From: Oncomelania hupensis
Lineage: Eukaryota > Mollusca > Gastropoda > Littorinimorpha > Pomatiopsidae
Direction: 5' to 3'
Length of the DNA stretch: 64,000 nt
Assembly: GCA_036898135.1 (NCBI GenBank)
Contig: CM072515.1
Span: 24,768,194 to 24,832,193 of the forward strand
The position numbers were made by a program, and so were the translations under genes. Shown piece by piece: positions 10,956-23,500 of the stretch. Numbering within the stretch: the first letter of the stretch is position 1; each line of letters opens with the position of its first letter. The notes under the pieces are model-generated. The model was given only the letters and a program-made list of their open reading frames with translations, was not told where the DNA came from and did not search any database.

Positions 10956-11246
10956 TTACCAATGACGTGACAATGACTCAACAAGCAAATGCTGTACCTC
11001 TTGCACGTTCTGACAAGCGAAAGTAGAAACTAAGAAACGAGCTTGGCAAACATTATCACTACGAATTTCTAATGCCAAGTCGATCGCATAATGATGTTTA
11101 TCATAATATTCAGCCACAACATTGCCCTGTCCATGGCAGCACGCAAACACTCTCCGACCACGTACGGAGGAACAAAATTCGACACAATGGTCCTTCGGCT
11201 GACTAAATAGTTTCCTGGTTCTGTAGCTGGAATCATGCAGCACCAT
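10956..11246 (-). CDS. Unrecognised 96-codon ORF, possible first exon
   Basis: ATG at 11246. The frame is open for 96 codons, then TGG TAA. The last codons overlap a good donor, CATTG|GTAAAGT, so this may be a first coding exon spliced to something not identified. Otherwise it is a small upstream ORF in the HHAT transcript, whose ATG is 79 bp downstream. The protein contains CVEFCSSVRGRRVFACCHGQ and LALEIRSDNVCQARFLV. It has a coding look, with balanced composition and no low complexity, but matches no family I recognise. Confidence 0.4.
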   Translation of the reverse strand: MVLHDSSYRTRKLFSQPKDHCVEFCSSVRGRRVFACCHGQGNVVAEYYDKHHYAIDLALEIRSDNVCQARFLVSTFACQNVQEVQHLLVESLSRHW

Positions 11247-12029
11247 TTTTATTCACAGAGCTTCTCGCCGTTATATGCCAGTAGTTTCGCAAATACGTAA
11301 TTCCTTAAGAAAAATCGACGAAGAAAATATTATTTTACTATTGAGGTCAGAAATAATTTAGGCCAGTGACTGTACTTTCATTCATGGAAAACGACATTTT
11401 AAAAAAAAATCTTAAATGGGCAGCTAAAATACTCAATTTAAGTGTATACATCAAGATAATGAAAGTGAAAGAAACATCTGACGTCACTGACACTGCACTT
11501 CCGATCTCTCCAAAAATGGCACTCCTGTGAAGAAGGAATCCCTGGAGGAAATAGAACTGTGGATTTCTTGTTTTGATTGTTTTCTTACTGTATTATTGCT
11601 GCTGTAAGTAATAACGGTATATTACCTATAACTGTTTGCAAAACACTTTACGTGCATTGTGGTGCTGAAAATTATGTTATAAATTGGTGTTCCAGAAAAG
11701 ATTGCAAGCGAAATATTTCATTCAATCATTGCACTTTGCAGTATAAATACAGTAGTCGCGTCTGAAGTCTATTATTAAATTGTATTTTTAAAATTTTCCC
11801 TCAAGAAGATTATTGTACCATTTTCCAGTTCATACAAAAGATATGACTGTCATGGTATTCATTCTCTGACAGAAATCAGATACAGAAAAAAAAAAAGGAA
11901 TGCTAAAGTCCTATAAAATTATTAAACGATTGCCAGAAAAGGTGACAATACAGAGGATTTTTTTTTTAAACCACAAGTTTGTTTATTGTCCAAACCAGTT
12001 ACATCTAAGCTGCAAGATGTGAATTTTGT

Positions 12030-12030
<1 letters not shown>

Positions 12031-12080
<50 letters not shown>
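12031..12080 (+). repeat. (GA)n microsatellite
   Basis: About 50 bp of pure GA dinucleotide repeat. Confidence 0.95.
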
Positions 12081-12084
<4 letters not shown>

Positions 12085-12550
12085 CTGTGTGTTTAGTTTC
12101 AGCATTTGTTTTATGTACTCTTAGCAGTTTATTTGACCTGCTTTTCTTGTTTTGCAAGTAGGTGGTTCATAGACAACATTATTAAGTGACCGTAGGAGGT
12201 CTACTTGTGCAGTCGCAGTGTGGCATTCTTGAGTAGGCGGTGAGGAAAGATTAGGATTGTCAAGCACAACGTTTGTGTGTTTTATATTTCAGTTTACTTA
12301 GTGCTTATGGCCTAACTGTAAGGTATAGCTTGCAATTGTGGTATAAATTGTGTACAATTGATTAGGTGGGAATAATTTACAAATGAGGTGAGAGTGTATC
12401 TTTTTATTATAGATGGAGTAGATATTTTGGGTATAAAATATGAATTTATTGTAATGATTTTTTTTAACAGTGTAAATAACTTTTGTTTTAATAAAATAAG
12501 TCTCACTCATTTTATATATTTTATTATTTTGTCTATATTTAATTTAGAAA

Positions 12551-12552
<2 letters not shown>

Positions 12553-12628
<76 letters not shown>
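12553..12628 (+). repeat. (CT)n microsatellite
   Basis: About 75 bp of pure CT repeat, complementary to the GA tract 500 bp upstream. Confidence 0.95.
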
Positions 12629-12631
<3 letters not shown>

Positions 12632-12636
12632 ACTTC

Positions 12637-12988
12637 AGAATCAGAATCAGAATCAGAATCAGAATCTTTATTGTCCCCATGAAAACACAAGGAAATTTTG
12701 TCTGATTTGACCTATATAAGCCTATCTAGTACTATATATTGCTATTTAGATTAACGTCCCCGGACACAATGTGTATAGGGGACAAGGAAAAATTATCTTA
12801 TGATGATCTAAGTATGCTAGATGATTAAAGATGATAGAATGAAAATAAACTTTATACAAAACTATAATATAGACTAAACTTGCAGATGGAGAATTAATAT
12901 AAGATGATAAACATTGAGGGTGAAAAGAAACGCACACAGCGGAGCTGCTGCTTTTCTAATGATAAGTAATACAGTTCTTGTGATTGCA

Positions 12989-13023
<35 letters not shown>

Positions 13024-13170
13024 AGATGAATATATTTTTACTGGGTCTGCCAAAAGGAACACGGGACATATGCCAAGGGGAGGAGGAACGAAAGCCAGCA
13101 AGGTCAAAGTAACCATCCCCGGTAACCAATACGAGGGCCAGCCGACAATCCAAGACACAGTATTATAATA
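12637..13170 (-). mobile_element. Non-LTR retrotransposon 3' end with ATTCTG tail (fragment)
   Basis: On the minus strand the sequence ends in GGGGACAATAAAG followed by (ATTCTG)n, seen on plus as AGAATCAGAATCAG at 12637-12666. This is a typical hexamer-tailed non-LTR element terminus. No protein was recognised in the body, which is interrupted by an A-run. Confidence 0.4.
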
Positions 13171-13854
13171 AAAATCCCCTCAGGACCGTTAAAATTAGTT
13201 TAAAAAGATAAAAGTGGTAAAAAGCCTATAAAGGCCTAAGTTAGTTGCGTATGACCGGTTAAGATTATGTGACTATACAGCACATGGCAATATGAAAAAG
13301 AAAATATGGGCCAGTGCGTAAGATTAAATATGTAAAAAAATTAATTATTAAATAAGATGTATACAAGCAAAGATTGTACACAAATGATTTACAAAGCACA
13401 TAAACAACTAACCCGGTTAAAAAGAAAAAGAAAGGCCTATATGTTGTGATGAAAGATTATTTTTTTATTATATTTGTATTTAATTTCTTTTGGGCTTGAT
13501 CTAACGATTTGTTTGATGTTTAAGCCTATAATTGACGTCAGAGGTCTACTGTGTGATCAACAACCGCTCGGATGTCACTTGTAGGCCTATAAAAACTACT
13601 CTCGCTCTATTTTAAAATTACCTCCCTTGGTTGTGTGATCAATTTTACCGCTTGGAGCGCTTGCCGCAGGCAGTCCTGAATGAAAATAGAAGGGATCACG
13701 CCTACTGACCTATCTTTACTTTTCTAGTATCTTTGATACAAGGTCATCAAGCAAGTAATCCTGACGATACTATCAAAGTAAAATTATAGTAAAAATTTTT
13801 TTTGTTTTGTTTTCGAGGCCATCGAGTACTATATAGACATTTTTATTTTAATGT

Positions 13855-13909
13855 ATTAATATTAATAATAATAATAATAATATTAATAATAATTTATAAC
13901 AATACATCA

Positions 13910-13947
<38 letters not shown>

Positions 13948-14020
13948 TTTTGTATATAATTAATATATTATTATTATTAATTTTTTGTAATAATTATATT
14001 ATTATTATTGTTATTATAGT
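13855..14020 (+). repeat. (AAT)n/AT-rich low-complexity tract
   Basis: Several runs of TAATAATAATAA interrupted by ATTAATA blocks. Confidence 0.8.
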
Positions 14021-14536
14021 TATCGTTGGTGTCCATTCAAAACCTCAAACTCCAAAAAAGTCGTTTTTGCAAACTTCTTATGGCTATGTCCCTTGAATTA
14101 ATGCGCTTTTTTTTCAGAAACTCTGAATTCATAACTCATTTAGAAAACATCAGTAACTGAAAACGTAAAACCTCCTATGTCCCAACAGGCCAAATGATTT
14201 TTACCAAAATCTCGTTTCTCACTTAAGAGGTTTTTATCATTTAGAAATAAATTTTCTAAAATTAAGTTGTAACTCAATCTCATTCTAATAACTGATGCGC
14301 CAGCAACTTGAGTTTTTGAATGAGTTTGAGTGCAGATGATATGTGTGGTCCTTTTATTCCAATACACTTTTTCTAGATTGGTATCGTCCAGATCTTCTCT
14401 GTGGGTTCGGACATAGAATAGAATAGACTAAACGTTTCCCTAAGAGTCGACTAACAAAGGTGATAAGCACGGCATCACTGGGCGAAAGTCTTCTATAGTC
14501 ACCGGCCAGAGCTGAGGAATCTCATGTTACTATAGA

Positions 14537-15136
14537 TTGAACGACCACATGGTCAGGGCCAAGGCGAGCCACACTGCACCTGTGGATTTCAGCTGTGGCC
14601 AACAGCCTGGGGAGGCTTGGGCGCCACCAGGTCCTTTTGCCCAAAACATGCCGTGTGATGAAAAGAACCACTCACTCCATTCCGCATCGGTCGTCGCCTG
14701 GGTCACCAAGCCTTCCCTTGGCCACCAGGACGGAGGTAATATGTGGGTTACTGATGGACAACTTAGCAAGATCTGCACGAGAGACAACATTGTCATAGGA
14801 ATCTGGAATGTTAGGACCCTAACTGCGGAGGGAAAATTAGAAGAACAGGCACACAAGCTGGACCACTATCAATGGAACATTTTAGGTATCAGCAAACTGC
14901 GCTGGAAAGGCCTAGGTGAAACAACGACAAACAAAGGCCACAAGCTTTATTTCAGTGGCAGAGATGGCAGGCACAAACATGGCGTTGGAATCTTGATTAG
15001 ATACAAAGACATTCTGGTCACTGTCATGTGTTGCCGCCCAGTCTCCAGTAGAGGAGATCCTTTCAATATCACCATCATCCATGCTTATGCCCCAACATCA
15101 GACTATGACGACAGCAAAGTCGAGGATTTCTATTAA
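14537..15136 (+). pseudogene. Retrotransposon endonuclease fragment
   Basis: Open frame holding the N-terminal half of an APE-type endonuclease: WNVRTL (the N-D/E metal site region), ISKLRWKG (expected SELRW, so the catalytic Glu appears replaced by Lys) and HAYAPTSD. It stops at TAA immediately before the tandem duplication. Confidence 0.7.
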
Positions 15137-16658
15137 CATCTGCTGGCTGTCCTTGACCAAGTGCCGAGGAAGGACATAGTCATTGTGCAAGGCATCTGCA
15201 GGCTGTCCTTGACCAAGTGCCGAGGAAGGACATAGTCATTGTGCAAGGCGTCTGGATTGCTAAGGTTGGCCAAGATACGAGCCACAACTGGGGAGATACA
15301 TGTGGACCCCACTGCAACAATGAGCCAAGTGACAGAGGTCTGAGACTTTTGGTGTTTGCCAGATACAACAATCTGATACTGGTAAACACGCTTGATCCAG
15401 ACGATGGACCTGGCACAGTCCCAGCGGGTAGCATCACAACCAGATTGACTACACTATGGTCAAGAAACGCTTCAGATCAAGCATCAACATTGGCAGGACA
15501 CGCACTCTTCCAGGAGCAACCATTGGAAGTGACCACGATCGCGTGATGATGTCTTTCCATCTCCACTAGAAGAGAGTAAACAAAGCAAAGTGCACCAGAC
15601 TGAAGTTCGATCTGAACGAACTGCAAGACCCGGACGCGGCAGAAATATTCCAAGCCACAATTGTAGGGAATTTGCACCTCTGCTCATTTTGGGAGCTGGT
15701 GAAGCAGATGTCAGTATAATGACCACCACCTTCAACTAAGCTATGACAGATGCTGCCACTGAAATCCTTGGCAAGCACCCAAGAAACCATGGATCACACC
15801 TTCAACTTATTTGACCTGTGTGACAAACAAAGAGAGATGAAAAAGAAAAAGAACACCTCACATGGAGCTGATGCTTACCATAAAATCAACAGTGACATCC
15901 GAAAGACCTGCACACAGCAAAGGAGAACTGGATAGAAGATCAATGCCAGGAAATAGAGAAAAGTCTGAACAAGAACAGCAGCAATAAGACCTACCAGACT
16001 GTGAAGCAGCTGACAAGTGTTAAACAGATCAAGGTCTCCTTGATCCAAAGCAAGTCTGGCTTGTGCCTTACAGAAAAACAAGAAGTCTTGAATAAATGGA
16101 CAGAGTACTGCTCTGACCTTTACAATCACACACCAAAAGGATACCCTTCAGTTCTAGCATGTCCCAAGAATACGGAAGAAGAAGAAATCCTCCCAATTCG
16201 TCGAAGGTGAGGCAGCAGTGCAATCGCTGAAGAAGGGAAAATGAGTGGGAGTGGACAACATACCCGCAGAATTGCTTCAAACAGGAGAAGAAGCAATGAT
16301 CGATGCTCTCACCATTATCTGTAACCAGATCTGGCAGGGTGTGGAGGGACCTACACCATGGAACCAGTCGCATGTAGAGTGGGGAGTGGCCTACACCATG
16401 GACCCAGTCTCTTGTCATAACTCTTCCAAAAACGGGTAACCTTTAGGAGTGTCAAAACTACCCTGCTTCATCAGCCTCATCAGCCATCCCAGCAAAGTCC
16501 TCCTGAAAATAATACTTAACAGGTTGAAACCTCAAACTGAATAAATAATAACTGAAGAACAAGCAGGATTCAGGGCAGGGCGAAGTACCACTGAGCAAAA
16601 TTTCAACCTCAGAATAATCTGCGAGAAATACCTACTGCACCAACCACATCTATATAAT

Positions 16659-17132
16659 GTGTTTGTAGACTTCAAAAAAGCGTTTGACCGAGTCTCGCAT
16701 TCAGCTCTGTGGGCAGCAATGAAAGTGTACAACATCAGCCCTAACATTATTGAAGTCATCAAAAGCAAAGCTACCAGTGCAGTCCTTCACAACAGCGCCA
16801 TCGGGAACTGGTACAGAATAACAGTGTGCGTCAAGGATGCCTACTCAGTACTCTCTCCAACACTCTTTAACATCTTCCTGGAGTGCATCAGGTCAAATGC
16901 CTTTGCAGATCACGAAGGCATTGATGGATTGGCTGGGGAAAAACAAGAGCCTGAACAACTGGTACAGTGGCTTGACACCATCTCCAGAGCCGTTGGAATG
17001 GAAATAAGTGCAGAGAAGACCAAAACCAATACCAGTGACATCAACACGGAGATCAAAGTCCAAGGCCAATCCCTCAACACAGTGCATAGCTTCAAATATT
17101 TAGTAGCAATTGTATCAGACAATTGGTCCTAA
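16659..17132 (+). pseudogene. Retrotransposon reverse transcriptase fragment
   Basis: VDFKKAFDRVSHSALW is RT motif A; SVLSPTLFNIFLE is motif B. Motif C reads FADH instead of FADD. GMEISAEKTK is the following conserved block. Inactive by loss of the second catalytic Asp and by internal deletion. Confidence 0.75.
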
Positions 17133-18386
17133 CAGGAAGTCTTCTCCAGGATTGCACAAACAACTGCTGCCCTGACAAGGTTGAAGCTCTTTGGAAAGAT
17201 AGGACCATCAGCCTACACTCAAAGGTAAGTGTTGCTGCTTTCCCTTGTCATCTTCATCTTCCTATACTCTTGTGCAACATGGACCCTCACACCAGATCTA
17301 CAGCGAAGAATACAAAGCATGGAGATGGGGTACTATAGAAGAATTCTGGGCATTTCCTACAGCCAGCACATCACCCATGATGAAGTCTGACAGACCATCA
17401 CACACGCGATTGGACAACACGATGACATGCTCACAGTGGTGAAGAAACTGAAACTCTGATGGTATGGCCACGTCACAAGAGTATCAGGTCTTGCAAAGAC
17501 CATCCTGCAAGGCACAGTGCAAGGAGGCAGAAGAATATGGAGACTGAAAAATAGGTTGGAGGACAACATTCAAGAATGGACTGGCTTGACACTTAGCGAA
17601 GCCATGAGGGTTGCTGAAAACAGAGAAAGTTGGAGTAAGCTGGTTAAACGATCTGTGGTGCCCCAATGACTTTTGAGTTACGGGATAGGATAGGTTAGGA
17701 CAGGCCAGTGAAACACTTGTCTAAGCAGTGTTACTTAGCTTACATATATTTTCATTAATTTCACAGAAAATTTTCAGAAAGGACTGCATGCTGAGTACAG
17801 AGCTTGTACTGGTCAGAAGGACACTATGTCAGTGATAAGTGCAACAAGGCTTTCACTGATTGTAGGCTGTTACTGTGTTAATCTATCAATGTTCTATCCT
17901 ATTTCAGTTTTGTAAAGAGTTAGACAATGGTTGTGTCTGTATTATTAAATAGAACAACACTGGCAATGTTTTCACTGCATTTTTCAGTCTTATTTTTTGT
18001 ATGAATGTGTCCTTTGTTGTTTGCTGTTCTTACTAATTCTTTTAATTAGCAACTTCAAGCACATGCAAAACAGTCAAAACCTGCAACATTGATTGAGTAC
18101 ATACAAAATAGTAAAAACCTCGTATGTTAACATTTCTCAAACACTTATGGGATCTCAATCTACTCATTATCACTGCCAAATTTCCTGTTGTATACTGAAT
18201 ACAAATTATACTGAAAGAGTTTGTTTTGGTGACACCTTATTTTTTAACACATTTTTGTTTGTTTTTCTCAAAACTGCAATTTTGGAGATACGTGGTTTTG
18301 AATGGACACCGACGATATATTATTCAAACAGAATAAAACTGAAATGTTTCTCTTTTAATTTTAGCACTTGGGACAAAACACCAGCC

Positions 18387-18576
18387 ATGTATCCACTTTG
18401 CATTCTCACCTTTGTGGCCTTGACTTTTGACCTTAGTTTGGGTCAGGCTACACGAACACCCTACAGCTGGCTGCCAGAAGAGATGCCAAACCCACAGCGC
18501 AACCCTAAAGCATGTGGACTGGGCCCCAATCCTGGCTATGTTTGTGATCCTAACAGCATCATCACCCGCCACCAGT
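18387..18576 (+). CDS. MOLO-1-like exon 1
   Basis: Signal peptide and the Cys-containing ACGLGPNPGYVCDPN segment. The donor CAGT|GTTAGT leaves phase 1. The frame is open further 5' to 18093, but an acceptor at 18364 marks that part as intron. Confidence 0.75.
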
Positions 18577-20491
18577 GTTAGTCAAGTTTTATATTCATTT
18601 GTAATCATACTTTGAAAGTATAATGAATTGTGACACTGAATGGCTGATAGTAATTCCAAATCTCAATAAAAATAATTAGTAGTACGAAGTTTAGTGTGAT
18701 GGAGAGAGAGTGTCTATGATTTAGTAGAGACCATGTTGAACTTCATTACAATTATCATGTTTTGACTTTTGTCCACATTTGTTTTTCATTATGTATCATT
18801 TTGAATTTTCCTTATGTTGCCTATTGTCATATTGGTGTATGAATTTGAGTTGATATATACAGGGCATTAAACATTTTATTACAAGAAACATATTCCTGAA
18901 ACTGAAAGCTTAAAGGTTGTTTCAAACTTTAGATTATCACACATTCTTCTAGTCGTTGATGTACAGGGACAGAAAAAGAAAAATGCTAGTGCAATCACTC
19001 ACTATGATTCATTTTTGCTTCTGTGTTTTATTTTATTCCCCTAGTGGAGACACTAAACTGGTATCTGGAGGGAATCGCCAACACAGAGAACCCAACGTTC
19101 TGTCCGTGCAGTCGCTACCACTGTGAGCATGGCCCTCGACCGCGATTTTACAAAGTAGCTGTTGCACTTGTTCCTAGTTTACGTCTGCCAATGGAGTGAG
19201 TGCCATTTTCAAACTGTTTAATGTTGTTGTTTGTGGTGATGGTGGTGTTCGTGGTGGTGGTTTGTTTGAGATGGTGGTGTTGTAGTCAAGCTTGTTGATA
19301 TTCTGCAAAAGTGTTAGAGTGAGAAAAAAGCAACAAGGTGCAATTTGTTTCAGTCTGTTTAGTTGACAGGATTATTCACAATTTGAGCAGAAAAGAAAGT
19401 AACTACTTCAGTACTTGTAGCTTGGGTTTAGCAACACTTTAGAGAAGACAATAGTTTTAAATAATATGGTCTTTGTGTGCTGATAATGGTCACTGGGAAA
19501 ACAGCTGTTTTGTATCTTTAGTGTTAAAATCAGCTGTGGGCACTACTACTACTACTACCACTTGTGCCTTTAGCTTCAGTAGTTGTGTCTTTATTATTGA
19601 TTCATTGGTTCTTTCTTATTTGGATTTAGATTTGTTTATTTGGGACATATTTTTTTCAAATTACAAGGTTAAAACTCATTGTTGCATGCTAACTTGGTAA
19701 GTGATTGTTTGATTGAATCATTGTTTGTTTGACTGACTCTTTCAGTACCAATGGTAGGAAAGTGCAACCTTTGGATCAGGCTCAGGCGTTTGCTTACCGA
19801 CTAGAAAATGACTTGTGGAACATCAGCACCTGTCAGGAAGATATTGTCATCCTGTATTCAAGGGATGACCAAGCGGTCAGTCCCTATTTTCTATTTGTGT
19901 GTTGTTAGAGATTTGGCATCCTTATACATTTTTTATGTTATTTAAACATTTTGTAATCATTTCACAGTTGCTATCATCATCATCTGTGTTGATGTGCATG
20001 CCCGGCAACAAATTTCTTGCATTTTGTGGAAATAAGGTTGATTCTGATAAAAGTGTAGAGGTTTTGTCTCTGTCAATAAAACTGTCGTCAGTATACTCTT
20101 GGTGATCTTGAAAGAGTTGTAAAGTTGGTTAGTTGTTTCATTAACATCTTCTTCATTGAAATGATAAGAAGCACACACACACGTACAGGCATGCATGCAC
20201 ACACACACACACACACACCCATACTTGCGCAGACACCGTTATTTGGACTTTCCTCTATCGCCACATACGTTCTGTGGACAATCGGTCGTGCTACGACCCC
20301 GTTTTTAAGTACTTTAAAGTGTTCTAACCCTAACCCTAACCCTAACACTAGCCCTAACCCTAGCCATAACCCTAACCCTTACCCTAACCCTAACCCTCAC
20401 GGATCATTAAATGGACGTCCCAACAAGGAGGTCTGTCCAAAGAACGTATGCAAACTTGCACTAATTTGTCCCAATAACGCCGTGTAAACAT

Positions 20492-20528
<37 letters not shown>

Positions 20529-23500
20529 GCATTAAATTTTAATTTATAAAATAATAATAATAATAATAATAATTTTAAAAAAGAAAGAAATCATAATCAA
20601 ATATGTCGAGCTACTGTACAATCAATTAAAGCTTTTGCTAACCTAACGCTCACATCAAAACTGATAGAATTCATAGTTTGTAAATCAGTTGGCAAAAAAG
20701 GACAAATCGAGTTTTACATGCCTCAAATATTCACGAGTTTACGGGAAATGGTTACATTCTAGAATGGTCTGAAAATCTGAAATGGTTGGATTTACTTGGT
20801 GCAAGCCATTTCCGGTCTCAACAAAATCTGCCGTGATTCAAAGGAATTGTCCATCGCTCTCTGAAGTAATTTATGTTCATGGCGACTTTAGCAAAGGCTG
20901 AAAAACGATGGAAACATGAAAATGACTGTCTGTTAAATTTTAAAAATGGCACAAAGGTTCCTCATCCTGCCTCGGTGCCCTCATTGAAGTGGATTGATGA
21001 CATGTCTTGCTTGCCACCTGTCACATATCCCAACATCTTCAACTATCTCGTTATATCCGAGGGCGTTGACGGTGAACAGATGGAGAATTATAAAGGACTA
21101 GAATCTTATAGTGTGAAAGATGCACGATTAGATCACACAATTGGGTCCATGCACTTTAATCTCAGGACTGATCGCACGAAGCAACCGATGACACTTTAAA
21201 ATTAGTTCTATATTGCGGAAGTTGGTTTTCGCTGCAGCTCGCTCATAGACCTTGATCTTTGCTTGTTTTGTTCATAACAACTGCTTGTGCAGTTTAAATG
21301 GTGGCTCACACGTACATTCTTTCCTCGTGAGAGGTCTGTGATCAAAACATTCTCGTCCTAATGCTTCTTGTAGCTTTTTTATACGGTTGCTGCAGCCTTT
21401 AATAGCACAATGAGCACCAGAGCCGTTTGTGTAGCTTCCTTGTACAGTAACCGGAAGTTGGTTGCACTCGTCTTCAATTAAAGTCAAAATGGCGGACTCT
21501 ATTCATAACCATTTGGGAATGAATATAATCATGAATACAGTCTCAGTAAATATGCAGTTCAAATTTTTACAATATTTTGTTTTAATTGAGTTTAGTATTA
21601 TTATATGTGCCATGCTTAAAATGGATCTGGTGATTCCACAAGGTTTATCATAACTCAGATTAAATGTAATCGCTTTCACAAATTTATTTTCCATTGAGTT
21701 TTGAATTTTTTTTTTTTTAGAAGATAACGGTTTTGTAATAGCCTGTGAGTTAATATTTAAGGCACCACATTTTTTACCCAATTATTATAAAGAAATTCAA
21801 AATGTGATGGAATCCAGCAAAGGTTCACCTGAGTATCATTAATTATCAAACCATGAATAATATTTGTTATGTATAAAATAATTTCTTTTTTTTCACCATG
21901 ACAATTTGAATTCAATGCCTGTAAAACGGACATAGAATCTACACATATAATAATACTAAATATTCTCATAGGTAGAATTGAAGTTTTATTAAGCTGCAAA
22001 GTTATTTATTGGTTTCAGGAGAGTTTTTGTTTGTTGCCAATAGCTCTCTTTTGTTATGTTTTTTGTTCTTGTTGTACTTTGTCAATCACTGTTTTAATGA
22101 TGTGTTCCAAATGCTCAGTGGTGTATGCTGTGTACTCCAATGTCAGCCTGTAAAGGCATTGGTTTAAATGCCGTTAATGCCCTGGGAAAGGAGGAAAAAA
22201 ACACAAATAAAGAGACACAGCACTCCTACTCCTTTGGATGAGAGTATAAACTGAGGTCTAGTCTGTGCACGCACACATTTCATCGCATGGACTTTTAAAG
22301 ATCCTGATGCTCATGTCCTATATGGGTGAGTGCCGGCTAAACAAATACACCCAGCATGCATAGGTCCCTTTTTCCCAACCCCAGTCGCCCAGGACTGAGC
22401 TCGTTCTTCTGGGCGTCAGACTATTTGCCCAAAGTGGGCACCTCAGGTGGCTTGAGTTAAGATTCTGTATCGGCCAGTGCTTTGAGCGGCTCTTGAGCTG
22501 GTAATGCTCTATGTAAAAGTGAATAAATAAATAAGACACACAGTCATGTTGATTTTAACCCTCCCAAAAAGAAGAAGAAATAGTTGAATATAGAGATAAA
22601 GGACTTATTGCTAACAGAAATGAGATCCATCCGTCTGTTTGATTGCTGTCAATTATATATATATATATAGTTATATTTGGAATAATCAGTCTAATTTTGT
22701 TCTCCCTCAATTCAGTTGGTGACGATGACAGGAGAGGTAGCAGGCCGCAGACTGGATGCATACTCGCGCAGTGTTATTCATAGCATTGCGGGCCAGCACT
22801 TTGCTGATGGTCTTATTATTGAGGGTCTTTTGCGTATGGTCTATGAAATTGAGTAAGTGCAATTATCAGCAATAATTTATTTATAATTAATTATATACAA
22901 TAAAACAAAAATGTAAAGAATCCAGAAATACAATTGCAAGAGATTAATCCACTTCAAATCTAGTTTAGAGACTGGTCCAAGGGAAGTAACTTGTTCTGGG
23001 AAGGGAGATGATCTGTTCATAAGCTCATGTTGAATGTATAACGCTAATAGATTAGTTTTTGATTCTTTGGAAACAGTATCCAGTGGTTTTTTTTCAATTA
23101 ATAGTTAATTTGGAATATTACAAGTTAATGTTTTGTTTTTTTTTTGTTCCAACTGCTATTTGCAGATGTATCGCTGCTTCAGTTGATAGTTCTCGTTTTA
23201 TGCAGATAATTCCTACAAAATTAAACAATTCTTTCATTTTACGTGTTTTGTTGACAAGATCAACTTCTCCCCTATCCCCCCCCCCCCTTCGCACCCCTCC
23301 TCCCCAACCCAACCTCACTCCCAGGTCAAGATCACTGGAGCTGTCCAAAATCAGTATAGGTACATTGAAGTGACCTTGACCCTAAACTATGAAAGATATA
23401 AAGTCCAAACTTGTATTTAGAGATGATTGATTAATCTTTGATATATGGTCAGTTTTTGCTTTGGTCTTGAAGGTCAAGGTCATTTTAGGCCTTGCAAAAA

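Larger units (their letters stand above)
11247..14529. other. Intergenic, simple-repeat rich
   Basis: Holds a (GA)n tract, a (CT)n tract, a (CAGAAT)n-headed retrotransposon-like fragment, an A-run at 12989-13020 and AT-rich (AAT)n patches around 13855-14020. I see no coding exon. The CpG-containing stretch just above 11250 could be a promoter region for the minus-strand genes, but no motif proves it. Confidence 0.5.
14530..17700 (+). mobile_element. Decayed non-LTR retrotransposon (RTE/CFDP2-like), near full length
   Basis: An endonuclease-like region at 14790-15130 reads VIGIWNVRTLTAEGKLEEQ, NILGISKLRWKG, GVGILI and IIHAYAPTSDYD (APE-type landmarks). A reverse-transcriptase region at 16650-17110 reads VFVDFKKAFDRVSHSALW, then FADH where FADD is expected, and GMEISAEKTK. 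The 3' part matches the KRKLRWYGHVTR-type ending seen intact at 60151-60411. The element ends at GGGATAGGATAGG, a pentamer tail. Several stops, frameshifts, the lost catalytic DD and a 56-bp internal duplication show it is dead. Family placement as RTE-like is inferred from the endonuclease and tail. Confidence 0.8.

Noticed and set aside
12388..12705. 105-codon ORF with long Leu-Ser run
   Set aside because: It is a translation of the (CT)n microsatellite and the CAGAAT repeat.
18093..18386. Upstream in-frame extension of the MOLO-1-like first exon
   Set aside because: A polypyrimidine tract and AG acceptor at 18364 precede the signal-peptide Met; the upstream residues have no family likeness.
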